DNA of 20,404 nt from an uncultured Bacteroidales bacterium (GTDB lineage Bacteria; Bacteroidota; Bacteroidia; Bacteroidales; Paludibacteraceae), in the NCBI GenBank assembly GCA_946184195.1, contig CAMHEP010000014.1, positions 1-20,404 of the forward strand, read 5' to 3'. Of the stretch, positions 7,127 through 15,087 are shown in pieces (position 1 is the first letter of the stretch; every line of letters starts with the position of its first letter). Made by a program: the position numbers and the translations under genes. The notes beneath the pieces were generated by a model. It saw only the letters and a list, made by a program, of their open reading frames with translations, was not told the origin of the DNA and did no database searches.

Positions 7127-7605
7127 ATAAGCATGAAGACCTATATGCGCAGTCCAAGCAGCAACTCGACGCGTACCTCGACGAACACGGATTGAGACAT
7201 ACGCAGGAGCGGTATATGCTACTCAAGATGATGTGTGAACTGGAGTCACCATTCACGGCAGAGGCACTGGTAGAGGAGGCCAGGAAGAGCAATATATCGC
7301 GTGCTACGACCTATCATATGATGGCTTTGGCGCAAAAAGTGCATATCCTTCATCCGCTGATTAAACAGTTTGGGGATAGGAGGACGCAATATGAGATAGT
7401 GACACATAAGAATGACCACCTGCAGATTGTCTGCCTTAAGTGTGGTCGTGTGGCGGATTTTAAGGATCCGGGTGTGGTGAAACTGCTGCAAGCGAAGAAG
7501 TACTCGAACTTTGTCATGCAAAACATCTCGCTCTATGTGTACGGAGAATGCAAGATATGCCGCAGGAAAGCCAAGATGCTGCAGGAGAACTACTTGGAGA
7601 AGTAA
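7123..7605 (+). CDS. Fur family transcriptional regulator
   Basis: 160-aa metal-dependent repressor-type regulator. The N-terminal winged helix covers about residues 20-85 (LRHTQERYMLLKMM, SPFTAEALVEEA, ISRATTYHMMALA). The dimerisation/metal domain carries HKNDHLQIVCLKCG and two CxxC pairs (Cys104/Cys107 and Cys143/Cys146), which would hold a structural zinc. Which Fur subgroup it belongs to (Fur, Zur or PerR) cannot be decided by eye. The start codon overlaps the preceding gene's stop (ATGA), and a membrane metallopeptidase follows after 28 nt, so it is the middle gene of an operon. It may control neighbours or itself; no convincing 19-bp Fur box was seen in the upstream promoter region. Confidence 0.93.
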   Translation: MNKHEDLYAQSKQQLDAYLDEHGLRHTQERYMLLKMMCELESPFTAEALVEEARKSNISRATTYHMMALAQKVHILHPLIKQFGDRRTQYEIVTHKNDHLQIVCLKCGRVADFKDPGVVKLLQAKKYSNFVMQNISLYVYGECKICRRKAKMLQENYLEK

Positions 7606-7633
7606 CAAATACAAATAAAGAAAAGAAAAAAGA

Positions 7634-8299
7634 ATGGGTTGGATATTATTTATTGCGATAGCGATAGCGAGTTGGGCAGTGAGTTACTCGCTGGAGCGTA
7701 AGTTTAAGAAATACAGTCAGGTGCCTCTTCGGCTGACGGGCAAGGAGGTGGCAGAGAAGATGCTGCGTGATCATGGTATCACGGATGTTCAAGTTGTGAG
7801 TACGCCCGGCCAGTTGACCGACCACTATAATCCTACCACCAAGACGGTGAACCTGAGTGAAGCAGTATATAGTCAGGCTAATGTGGCAGCTGCTGCGGTA
7901 GCCGCCCATGAGTGCGGTCATGCCGTGCAACACCAAGTGGAGTATGCACCGTTGGGACTTAGGTCTGCTTTAGTGCCGGTTGTGAGTTTTGCCAGCAGGT
8001 GGGTGACATGGGTAATCTTGGCAGGAATTATTTTCATAGAGACGTTGCCTCAACTGCTTTGGGCGGGGATAGGACTATATGGTGTGATAACCTTGTTCTC
8101 CTTTGTGACTTTACCTGTGGAGATAGACGCCAGCCGTCGTGCTGTGGATTGGTTGCAAGAGTCAGGTATCACCCAAGGTGAGACGACAGAGATGGCATCC
8201 AGCGCCCTGCATAGCGCAGCGTATACATATGTGGTAGCGGCATTGGGCTCGCTGGCTACCTTAGTATATTATATATTAGTTGCCGACAGGCGCAACTAA
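7634..8299 (+). CDS. membrane zinc metallopeptidase, YugP family (Zn_peptidase_2)
   Basis: 221-aa integral-membrane protein. An N-terminal membrane anchor (WILFIAIAIASWAVSY) precedes a soluble segment with LTDHYNPTTKTVNLSE, a pattern typical of the YugP/Zn_peptidase_2 family. The zinc site HECGH is at residues 92-96 and a likely third ligand is Glu163 in PVEIDASRRA. Two further hydrophobic segments lie around residues 112-160, and one near the C-terminus (about 198-216). The length equals the family norm. Its substrate is unknown. It is third in the operon, 28 nt after the Fur gene, with an A-rich spacer. An 8-bp hairpin spans its stop codon. Confidence 0.88.
   Translation: MGWILFIAIAIASWAVSYSLERKFKKYSQVPLRLTGKEVAEKMLRDHGITDVQVVSTPGQLTDHYNPTTKTVNLSEAVYSQANVAAAAVAAHECGHAVQHQVEYAPLGLRSALVPVVSFASRWVTWVILAGIIFIETLPQLLWAGIGLYGVITLFSFVTLPVEIDASRRAVDWLQESGITQGETTEMASSALHSAAYTYVVAALGSLATLVYYILVADRRN
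8276..8299 (+). terminator. hairpin over the end of the metallopeptidase gene
   Basis: Perfect inverted repeat TTAGTTGC (8276-8283) and GCAACTAA (8292-8299) with an 8-nt loop; it includes the stop codon. There is no T-run after it, so it may be a weak terminator or an RNA-end stabiliser before the tRNA gene. Confidence 0.4.
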
Positions 8300-8310
8300 A
8301 TAGACATAAC

Positions 8311-8384
8311 GGCCCCGTAGCTTAGTTGAATAGAGTGTCAGATTCCGGTTCTGAAGGTCCTGGGTTTGAGTCCCAGCGGGGTCA
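8311..8384 (+). tRNA. tRNA-Arg (anticodon CCG)
   Basis: A 74-nt cloverleaf can be folded. Acceptor GGCCCCG (8311-8317) pairs with CGGGGTC (8377-8383), followed by discriminator A. The anticodon stem is TCAGA/TCTGA around a 7-nt loop TTCCGGT with anticodon CCG at 8345-8347, which reads CGG. The T-arm is CTGGG-TTTGAGT-CCCAG. CCA is not encoded. The D-stem relies on two G-T pairs. Confidence 0.95.
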
Positions 8385-8386
8385 CA

Positions 8387-8419
8387 AAAGGGGAAATGGC
8401 TCGATGCCATTTCCCCTTT
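8387..8419 (+). terminator. hairpin terminator after tRNA-Arg
   Basis: A perfect 14-bp stem (AAAGGGGAAATGGC at 8387-8400 with its complement at 8406-8419) closes a 5-nt loop, starting 3 nt after the tRNA. The 3' arm ends in TTT. This is the strongest hairpin in the window and is well placed to terminate the tRNA transcript. Confidence 0.8.
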
Positions 8420-8449
8420 GTAATAGGAGAGTTGATAAAGTAGCAAGCC

Positions 8450-9511
8450 ATGAAAGTATTGATAGCGCCATTGAACTGGGGATTGGGGCACGCCACACGG
8501 TGTGCCGCGCTGGTATATCGTCACATGCAGCAGGGCGATGAGGTAGTGTTAGGAGGTGATGGAGAGAGTTTGATGTGGCTTAAACGCGAGTTCCCCAACC
8601 TTAGGACGGTGGTATTGGCACCGCTGCATCTGCGTTATAGCAAGGGTAATAGTCAGGTATGGGCTATGGTGCGTGCTTTGCCGCGGTTGGTGGTCTTCAG
8701 TATGTTGGATCATCGTTTGCTCAACTATTGGATGCGCGAGGAACGGGAGAAGACGGGTAAGGGATTTGATATGGTGGTGTCGGATAACCGGTTCGGGTTA
8801 TGGAATGCAGGGGTGAAAAGTGTATATATGACACACCAACTAAAGGTATTGTTACCCAAGGGTTGGCAATGGGCAGAAGGGTTGGTGATGCGTTTGCATG
8901 CGGCTATCTACCGGCACTATGACGAGGTATGGGTGCCGGATTATGTCTCCGATGACAGTGACAACGTAGTAAGGAGGAATTATCAGGGGGTGTCAGGAGA
9001 GATGGGACATCCAGACGGATTAAGCCCGGAGGTGCAGCGCAAGGTTAGGTATATAGGTCCGCTATCACGCTTTGAATGTTTTAAGACGTCGGACGGGGTA
9101 GACAGGTCGAAGACGAGGGAGTACATTGTGCAGTCGGGAAAGAGAGACAGAGGTGCCGGGTATGAGGTGGTAGTTGTATTGTCTGGTTTGGAACCGCAGC
9201 GGACCCTGTTAGAGAACGAAATCATAGCGCGCTATCGTGGCAGTAAGACGCCTGTATTGATAGTACGTGGCAAGGCGGGTGAGCCTTTTGTGAGAATGAC
9301 ATACGGCACTATCACCTTGGTGCCGTGGCTACGGGATAGCGAATTAGCAGCCGCATTGCAGACCTGCGACATCATCATTGCCCGTAGCGGATATAGTACG
9401 GTGATGGATTTGCACCAATTAGGTCTATTGGATAAAGTGGAGTGGCATCCCACTCCCGGTCAGCCGGAGCAGGAGTATTTAGGTCTTGCTTTTGCGCCAT
9501 TGTGCAGGTGA
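8450..9511 (+). CDS. GT-B fold glycosyltransferase, apparently 3'-truncated
   Basis: 353-aa predicted UDP-sugar-type glycosyltransferase (MurG/family-28-like). The N-terminal Rossmann half begins MKVLIAPLNWGLGHATR, the glycine-rich opening of this group, followed by VVSDNRFGLW and VYMTHQL. The C-terminal half has LSGLEPQRTLLE, then IIARSGYSTVMDLHQLGL and PTPGQPEQEYLG, the nucleotide-sugar site. Homologues I recall continue some tens of residues past the EQEYL motif; here the frame ends after LAFAPLCR, inside the last codons of the convergent PUL regulator (33-bp overlap). The protein may thus lack its final helix. No clear TTTG/TAnnTTTG promoter is seen in the 65 nt upstream. Acceptor substrate is unknown. 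Confidence 0.8.
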   Translation: MKVLIAPLNWGLGHATRCAALVYRHMQQGDEVVLGGDGESLMWLKREFPNLRTVVLAPLHLRYSKGNSQVWAMVRALPRLVVFSMLDHRLLNYWMREEREKTGKGFDMVVSDNRFGLWNAGVKSVYMTHQLKVLLPKGWQWAEGLVMRLHAAIYRHYDEVWVPDYVSDDSDNVVRRNYQGVSGEMGHPDGLSPEVQRKVRYIGPLSRFECFKTSDGVDRSKTREYIVQSGKRDRGAGYEVVVVLSGLEPQRTLLENEIIARYRGSKTPVLIVRGKAGEPFVRMTYGTITLVPWLRDSELAAALQTCDIIIARSGYSTVMDLHQLGLLDKVEWHPTPGQPEQEYLGLAFAPLCR

Positions 9512-12013
9512 CTTGCCGTAGGTACGATGGAAGCATTTGATGAAATAACTTCCGGAATTGAAGCCTACCCGTTCGCTGACCTCAACGATAGACATCTGAG
9601 GGTTCTGACACAGTAGTTTACACGATTCACGTAGTCGCACAGAGAGGATGAAATCGTTGGGTGATTGCCCGACGGTTTGGTTGACGTGCTTATAGAGTAG
9701 TGTCCGAGACATGCCCATTTCCCGGGCAAAGCGGTCAATAGTAAATTCCGAGTCGGACAGGTGGTTCATGACGATGGTCATGATACGCTGGAAATCTTGC
9801 TGCTGCTGTTCGCTCATCTGTTTTCGTGTCTGTTGGGCAACGGTACGTGCGAAGAGCAGTGATAAAGCGAGCAAGATGAAAGAGGATATGAGGACATAGA
9901 TGACTATCATCCACCAGCGTTTGTACCATGGTGGAAGCACTTCTATGTTGAGCGCATAGTGAATAGCCTTATTCCACTGAGACTCTACCTCCAGTATATA
10001 TGTACCGGCAGGAAGGTTGGTGTAGGACAGTGCGGGTGAGGCGTCGTCTGTTTTTATCCAATCCTTGTCGAACCCTCTCAGGCGATATTGCAGCGGCGGG
10101 CAGAGGCTACGCAAGTATCCGTTAGTACTGAGGGTAAAAGAGACGGATTTATCATCAGGAAGCAATTCGATATTGCGGACATAGGGTAGCGCTTGTGATA
10201 AGGAGGCAGGTTTGTTGTTTATCGTAACCTGCGAAAGGATGATGGAGAGGTCGAGTTCTTTTTCCTTCACTTGTATGTGGGGGTCTAAGAGCACAAATCC
10301 GTTAAGTCCGCCCACGGCTATCTCGCCTGAGGAGAGTATCGCGGCACTCCTTCCCATGAAAGTCTCGAGGGGCAGACCTCTAAGTCTGGACCATTCGCCG
10401 ATGACGGTGGTGTCGTATTGTCGCAGAGTGATACGTCTGTTGGAGACGGTGAGTGTATAGGCGAGGCTGTCCAGATTGACAAGTGAGCGGATGGGGTAGA
10501 GTCCAACCTGCAATCCGGTGATGGCACTATAGGAGAGGACTTGAATGTTGGCATTATATAGCCGCGTGTGGAGGGTAGGGTGTTTGTCATTGAGCGGCCA
10601 AGCATACAGCATACGTCTATGAGCGAACCAAAGTGTGTCGTGTGATACCGCCATATCGGCAAATTCGCCACTGATGGCTGGGATGAGCGAATCGGGGAGG
10701 ACGCGTGAGGGGCGAGCATGCTGCGCTGCAGGTGTGGTGATGAGTCGATAGACATTTTTACGAGTGAGGATATAGAGTGTGCTATCCCGCAGGACGAGTT
10801 GACGGGTATTGGGGTCGTCGAGGTAGTAGGAAGTGAGTTGGTTGGTGTTGAGATTGAGTCGTTTGACTCCCTCCTGGTGTGTCCCTATCCATAGTGTATG
10901 ATAGAGCGTATCCATAGCGAGCGCTTTGACGGCAGGTTGCGGTCGTTCGGCGGATATGGAGATATGTTGTATGGCTTGTGTATGCCGGTTGAGCATATTG
11001 ACGCCACCTCCGTTGGTGCCGATGTATAAGTTAGCGTGTGTATCTTCGGCAAAGGAGGTGACGATAGGGTTACTGAGTATTTGTGCCTCTCTGCCGTAGG
11101 TGCTATAGAAGGTGTAGGTGCCGTATAGCGGATTAATGAGGTCCACTCCTCCGAAGAAGGTACCAATCCAAACAGTGCCTTGTCTATCGCAGGCGAGTGC
11201 CCAGACTGAGAAGGTAGATAGCGAATGTTCTACGCGCGGGTTGTAGTCATAATAGACGAGTTCCTCGTTTTGACGTTGCAGTTGGCATAGTCCGCTATAC
11301 ATACCAATCCAGAGGTTCCCCTGTTGGTCCTCGACGATACATCGTACATCACGGTGCGGCAGATTGATAGGGCAGGGTGTATCTTGTCCGAGAGAGAGAC
11401 AGTAAAGTCCATGGTTGCGCGTACATATATAGATGTTCGCGCGCGAGTCTACATAAAGTTGTGATACATTGTGTATAGGAGCGATGACATGAATGTCAGC
11501 GTTGCTATCGACATATCCTACACCGTCGCGGAAGGCAAGCCAGAGGGTATCGTTTCTCCAAGTGAGGGCGGATATATCGGGTGCAGAGAGCAGGTAGTTA
11601 TCATCGAGGAACAATGTATCGGCTGCGGCGATATAGAAGTGTGCATTATGTATGGCGGTAGCGTTGACTGATTGATAGGGAAGAGGCTCGAGTTCCTCGG
11701 AGTCGAGATGGAAGATGGCGGCGGTGCCGGAGAAACGTAGCAAGAGTTTATCCTTCATGTCGGTGTCAATACTCTTGACAATACGTTCTCCCTCTTTTGT
11801 ACCCGTCCAAGAATGAAAAGAATGTCCGTCGTAGCAGTTGACGCCATCGTATGTCCCAATCCACATACGTCCGAACCTATCCTGACAGAAGGCGGTGATA
11901 GAATAGTCGCTGAGTCCGTCATGGGGTGTGATGTGCTCAAAATGATTGTAGTCGGCAAGCATCCCATGGTATAGACAAAATAAAAAAAGAAATAAAAAGG
12001 CTATTTTTTTCAT
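9479..12013 (-). CDS. membrane-bound propeller sensor with direct AraC-type output (kinase-less HTCS-like PUL regulator)
   Basis: 844-aa regulator. A signal peptide (MKKIAFLFLFLFCLYHG) is followed by a periplasmic beta-propeller of Reg_prop-type repeats, seen as recurring WIGT/LWIG motifs (RMWIGTYDG at 50, NLWIGMYSG, TVWIGTFFGG, NLYIGTNGGG, TLWIGTHQEG). A Y_Y_Y domain lies at about 635-693 (QYRLRGFDKDWI, YTNLPAGTYILEVES) and one membrane helix at about 700-724. A linker of only about 17 residues (QQTRKQMSEQQQQD) leads to an AraC-type HTH domain (741-844; FAREMGMSRTLLYKHV, VSERVGFNSGSYFIKCFHRTYGKSPAQW). The HisKA, HATPase and receiver domains of classical hybrid two-component systems are absent. 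It should sense a glycan fragment in the periplasm and regulate the divergent PUL from the membrane. Confidence 0.9.
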   Translation of the reverse strand: MKKIAFLFLFLFCLYHGMLADYNHFEHITPHDGLSDYSITAFCQDRFGRMWIGTYDGVNCYDGHSFHSWTGTKEGERIVKSIDTDMKDKLLLRFSGTAAIFHLDSEELEPLPYQSVNATAIHNAHFYIAAADTLFLDDNYLLSAPDISALTWRNDTLWLAFRDGVGYVDSNADIHVIAPIHNVSQLYVDSRANIYICTRNHGLYCLSLGQDTPCPINLPHRDVRCIVEDQQGNLWIGMYSGLCQLQRQNEELVYYDYNPRVEHSLSTFSVWALACDRQGTVWIGTFFGGVDLINPLYGTYTFYSTYGREAQILSNPIVTSFAEDTHANLYIGTNGGGVNMLNRHTQAIQHISISAERPQPAVKALAMDTLYHTLWIGTHQEGVKRLNLNTNQLTSYYLDDPNTRQLVLRDSTLYILTRKNVYRLITTPAAQHARPSRVLPDSLIPAISGEFADMAVSHDTLWFAHRRMLYAWPLNDKHPTLHTRLYNANIQVLSYSAITGLQVGLYPIRSLVNLDSLAYTLTVSNRRITLRQYDTTVIGEWSRLRGLPLETFMGRSAAILSSGEIAVGGLNGFVLLDPHIQVKEKELDLSIILSQVTINNKPASLSQALPYVRNIELLPDDKSVSFTLSTNGYLRSLCPPLQYRLRGFDKDWIKTDDASPALSYTNLPAGTYILEVESQWNKAIHYALNIEVLPPWYKRWWMIVIYVLISSFILLALSLLFARTVAQQTRKQMSEQQQQDFQRIMTIVMNHLSDSEFTIDRFAREMGMSRTLLYKHVNQTVGQSPNDFILSVRLRESCKLLCQNPQMSIVEVSERVGFNSGSYFIKCFHRTYGKSPAQWRKSKT

Positions 12014-12033
12014 AATAAACTGAAATACGGGTG

Positions 12034-12064
12034 CAAAGATATAAAAAATGTACGATATTACAAT
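12034..12064 (-). promoter_or_regulatory. promoter of the sensor-regulator gene
   Basis: On the minus strand TATCTTTG (12041-12034) fits the -7 consensus. ATTG (12064-12061), 19 nt upstream, is a near match to the -33 TTTG. The start codon is at 12013, giving a short leader of about 15 nt. Confidence 0.65.
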
Positions 12065-12105
12065 AGAAAAAACGTATTTTTTTATTCTGTTTGTATAAAA
12101 AGCGG

Positions 12106-12113
12106 TATCTTTG
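12106..12113 (+). promoter_or_regulatory. -7 box of the susC promoter
   Basis: TATCTTTG fits TAnnTTTG and sits 22 nt before the susC ATG. A TTTG at 12090-12093 is too close (12 nt) to serve as -33, and only a T-rich stretch occupies the expected place (about 12081-12086). The poor -33 is consistent with a promoter that needs an activator, presumably the divergent regulator. The 12 bp TATCTTTGCACC recur inverted in the divergent promoter (12030-12041). Confidence 0.6.
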
Positions 12114-12135
12114 CACCGTCAAAATCTATGGAGAC

Positions 12136-15078
12136 ATGAAAAACTTTTTCGTTAGTGTGTTATTCATTGTGATAGCGACCATGTCGGTTGCAGCTCAGGT
12201 TCGTGGTATTGTTGTGGATGCCTCGGGTGAGCCGTTGGTGGGAGTCAGTGTGCAGGCGGATGGTAGTCCGGTCGGGACGATTAGCGGTGTGGATGGTCGT
12301 TTTGAGTTGTCGGTTAAGGAAGGTGCGGCATTGAGTTTCTCGTACATCGGTTTTGCCTCTCGACATATGCGTGCTTCGGGCAATATGCGTGTTGTGATGC
12401 AGGAGGCTGCGGTTGAGATGGATGAGTTGGTGGTAGTGGGCTATGGTACGCAGCGTAAGAGTGACCTGACGGGTGCCGTAGTGAGTGTGAAGGCAGACGA
12501 TATGAACGCGGTACCGACATCCAGTGTAGCGGAGATGTTACGCGGTCAGGCAGCGGGTGTTGTAGTGACGCAAAACAGTGCGCGACCGGGTGGTACAAGT
12601 GATATTGTTATTCGCGGTAAGAAATCGCTTAACGGGGGTAATGCTCCGTTGTATATAGTGGACGGAGCACCTGTAGATAATATAGACGATATTAACGCGC
12701 AGGACATCCAATCGGTGGAGATTCTAAAGGACGCGTCGTCGCAGAGTATATATGGTGCGCGAGCATCGAACGGTGTAATCTTGATAACGACAAAGAGCGG
12801 CGTGGAGGGTAAGACGCAGGTGGATGTGAATGCGTATGCGGGTGCTCAGACGCTGAAGCGCAATTTCTCGCTGTATGACGGCTATGAGTTTGCTCAGTTG
12901 AAGCGTGAGGCAAACCGTACGTTTGAGTATGATGCCGCTCATGGCACTTTTACGGGGACGTATATGAGTGATGCAAGTTTGTTCGGTAACATGTATCAGA
13001 ACCTGTTGTCGGAGCGTTTTACGGATTGGGAGTCATTGATGATTCGTGCTGCCGTTCAGCAGAAGTACGATATATCTGTCCGTTCGGGTACGGACAAGCA
13101 TAAGATAGCTGCGTCGTTGGGTCTGTTTGACCAGAAGGGCATGGTATCGCCGTCGAGTTACAGACGGTATAACGTAAGTCTGAATACGCAGCATGCCTTG
13201 CATAAGCGTGTGCAGTTGGGTTTCCGCTTTCAGTATGCGTACAGTCGTCAGCAGCAGGAGGACGGTAATTTCAGTGATATATTGACGAAGTCTCCGCTCT
13301 TGTCGGCGTATGACGAGCAAGGGAATATGTTACGATTGTTGGAGGATAGCAAGTGGAATCCGTTATGGAACAACGCCAACTACACCAACGAGAGCAAAAT
13401 GCATCGTTTCCTCGCTAATATGACGTTGGATTGGAATATATGGGGTGGATTGAGCTACCGTTTGAACGCCAACCTCAACTATAGGACTAAGGAGCAGGGA
13501 ATCTACCAAACCTCGCAGCATGAGAGTGGCAGTGTGGTGGGTGGTAAGGCGTCCATCACGGATGTGAAGTATCAGGACTTGCTATTGGAGAATATTCTCA
13601 CATACGTCCATAAATGGAAGCAACAGCATACGTTGGATGTGACATTGGTGCAGAGTATCAATGCTATCAAGACGACAACGACTATTCCTGCGGGCAGTGA
13701 TTTCGCATCGGATATATTGGGTTATGACGGTATCTCGCAGGCTAACACTACGGATCCGACATCCCGCAGCATATCACCGCGAAGATTGTTGAGTTTTATG
13801 GGGCGCGTGCGTTATAACCTGATGGACAAGTATTTATTCTCGTTGAGTGCACGTGTGGACGGAAGTTCTGTTTTCGGCAAGAACAATAAGTGGGGTTGTT
13901 TTCCCGCGGGTTCGGTAGCTTGGCGTATGAAGGAGGAGTCATGGCTGAAGGATGTGGATTGGCTGACCAACCTGAAGCTGCGTGCCTCGTACGGGTGGAC
14001 AGGTAACCAAGCCATCACTCCCTACCAGTCGCAGGGGTTATTGAACACGTATTATTTTAAGTTCGGTGACCTTGATCCGATGGTGGGCTATCTGCCGTCG
14101 GAGCAGTTACAGAATCCGGATTTGAAATGGGAGACGACCCGTTCGCTCAATGTGGGAGTAGATTTCGGTTTTCTGAGGGATCGTATCAGCGGTGCGGTGG
14201 AATATTATCACTCGGTGACGACAGACCTGTTGATGCGCGCGAGCATTGACCAAACGACGGGTTATACCTCCCAGTTGAGGAATATCGGTTCGGTTCGTAA
14301 TCAGGGAGTGGAGGTGTCTCTGTTCTTTGTCCCGATTCAGTACAGCCGTATCAAGTGGACGGTAAATGCTACGTTGGCACATAATGAGAACAAGATATTG
14401 TCACTGAACGGCGGTGACGATACGGCGAATAAATGGTTTGTGGGGCACAACATAGACGCGTATTATGACTACGAATATGACGGTATCTATCAGTTGGGCG
14501 ATCCTGATATCAACAGCAGTCATGCGTCCTATCCGTTGCCGGGCGATATCCGTGTGAAGGACCAAGACGGTGACGGTAAGATAACGACGAGTGACCGTAT
14601 AGTGATAGACCGTGACCCGAAACTGACAGGGTCGCTGTCGACTACCTTGACATGCTATGGGGTAGATTTGACTTTGGACTTCTATGGTGTATATGGTGCC
14701 ATCAAGCAGAATAACTACCTATTCTCGAGTAATCAGGGCGGAGACCTACACGGTACACGTAACGGTATCAAGGTAGACTATTGGACACTGGAGAACCCGT
14801 CTACGACGGCACCTCGTCCGCGGGACGGCACGATAGACTACTTCTCGTCGCTCAGTTATCAGGACGCATCGTATCTGCGTCTGCGCACTCTGACAGTGGG
14901 GTATACATTCCCGAAACGCTGGATGGAAAAAGCTCATATCAGCAAGTTCCGTATTTATTTCACGGCATCGAATGTGTTTACTGCGACCCGTTACCTGAGT
15001 TACAGTCCGGAGAACAATGCGGGAGGCTATCCTGAGCCACGTACTTTTGTAGGAGGAATCAATATTAGTTTTAATTAA
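12136..15078 (+). CDS. SusC/RagA family TonB-dependent outer-membrane transporter
   Basis: 980-aa outer-membrane importer that, with its SusD partner as a lid, takes up glycan oligomers using TonB energy. The signal peptide ends at Ala20 (SVAA|Q). A CarboxypepD_reg-like domain (about 21-90; GEPLVGVSVQ, GVDGRFEL, SYIGF) is followed by the RagA-type signature MDELVVVGYGTQRKSDLTG at about residue 95. The plug domain follows (MLRGQAAGVVV, IVDGAPVDN, ILKDASSQSIYGARASNGVI), then a long beta-barrel ending in GGINISFN, a typical aromatic C-terminal strand. ATG 12136 is chosen over the TTG at 12091, which would lie upstream of the -7 box. susD begins 9 nt after the stop. First gene of the PUL operon. 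Confidence 0.97.
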   Translation: MKNFFVSVLFIVIATMSVAAQVRGIVVDASGEPLVGVSVQADGSPVGTISGVDGRFELSVKEGAALSFSYIGFASRHMRASGNMRVVMQEAAVEMDELVVVGYGTQRKSDLTGAVVSVKADDMNAVPTSSVAEMLRGQAAGVVVTQNSARPGGTSDIVIRGKKSLNGGNAPLYIVDGAPVDNIDDINAQDIQSVEILKDASSQSIYGARASNGVILITTKSGVEGKTQVDVNAYAGAQTLKRNFSLYDGYEFAQLKREANRTFEYDAAHGTFTGTYMSDASLFGNMYQNLLSERFTDWESLMIRAAVQQKYDISVRSGTDKHKIAASLGLFDQKGMVSPSSYRRYNVSLNTQHALHKRVQLGFRFQYAYSRQQQEDGNFSDILTKSPLLSAYDEQGNMLRLLEDSKWNPLWNNANYTNESKMHRFLANMTLDWNIWGGLSYRLNANLNYRTKEQGIYQTSQHESGSVVGGKASITDVKYQDLLLENILTYVHKWKQQHTLDVTLVQSINAIKTTTTIPAGSDFASDILGYDGISQANTTDPTSRSISPRRLLSFMGRVRYNLMDKYLFSLSARVDGSSVFGKNNKWGCFPAGSVAWRMKEESWLKDVDWLTNLKLRASYGWTGNQAITPYQSQGLLNTYYFKFGDLDPMVGYLPSEQLQNPDLKWETTRSLNVGVDFGFLRDRISGAVEYYHSVTTDLLMRASIDQTTGYTSQLRNIGSVRNQGVEVSLFFVPIQYSRIKWTVNATLAHNENKILSLNGGDDTANKWFVGHNIDAYYDYEYDGIYQLGDPDINSSHASYPLPGDIRVKDQDGDGKITTSDRIVIDRDPKLTGSLSTTLTCYGVDLTLDFYGVYGAIKQNNYLFSSNQGGDLHGTRNGIKVDYWTLENPSTTAPRPRDGTIDYFSSLSYQDASYLRLRTLTVGYTFPKRWMEKAHISKFRIYFTASNVFTATRYLSYSPENNAGGYPEPRTFVGGINISFN

Positions 15079-15087
15079 GTGTGCCTT

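Noticed and set aside
8311..8450. tRNA-Arg as an attachment site of an integrated element
   Set aside because: No duplicated tRNA 3' end, no integrase and no mobile genes are visible in the window.
10318..10755. 145-codon frame inside the regulator gene, same strand but another frame
   Set aside because: The regulator frame is continuous with clear domains; the alternative translation is Ser/Pro-rich with no motifs.
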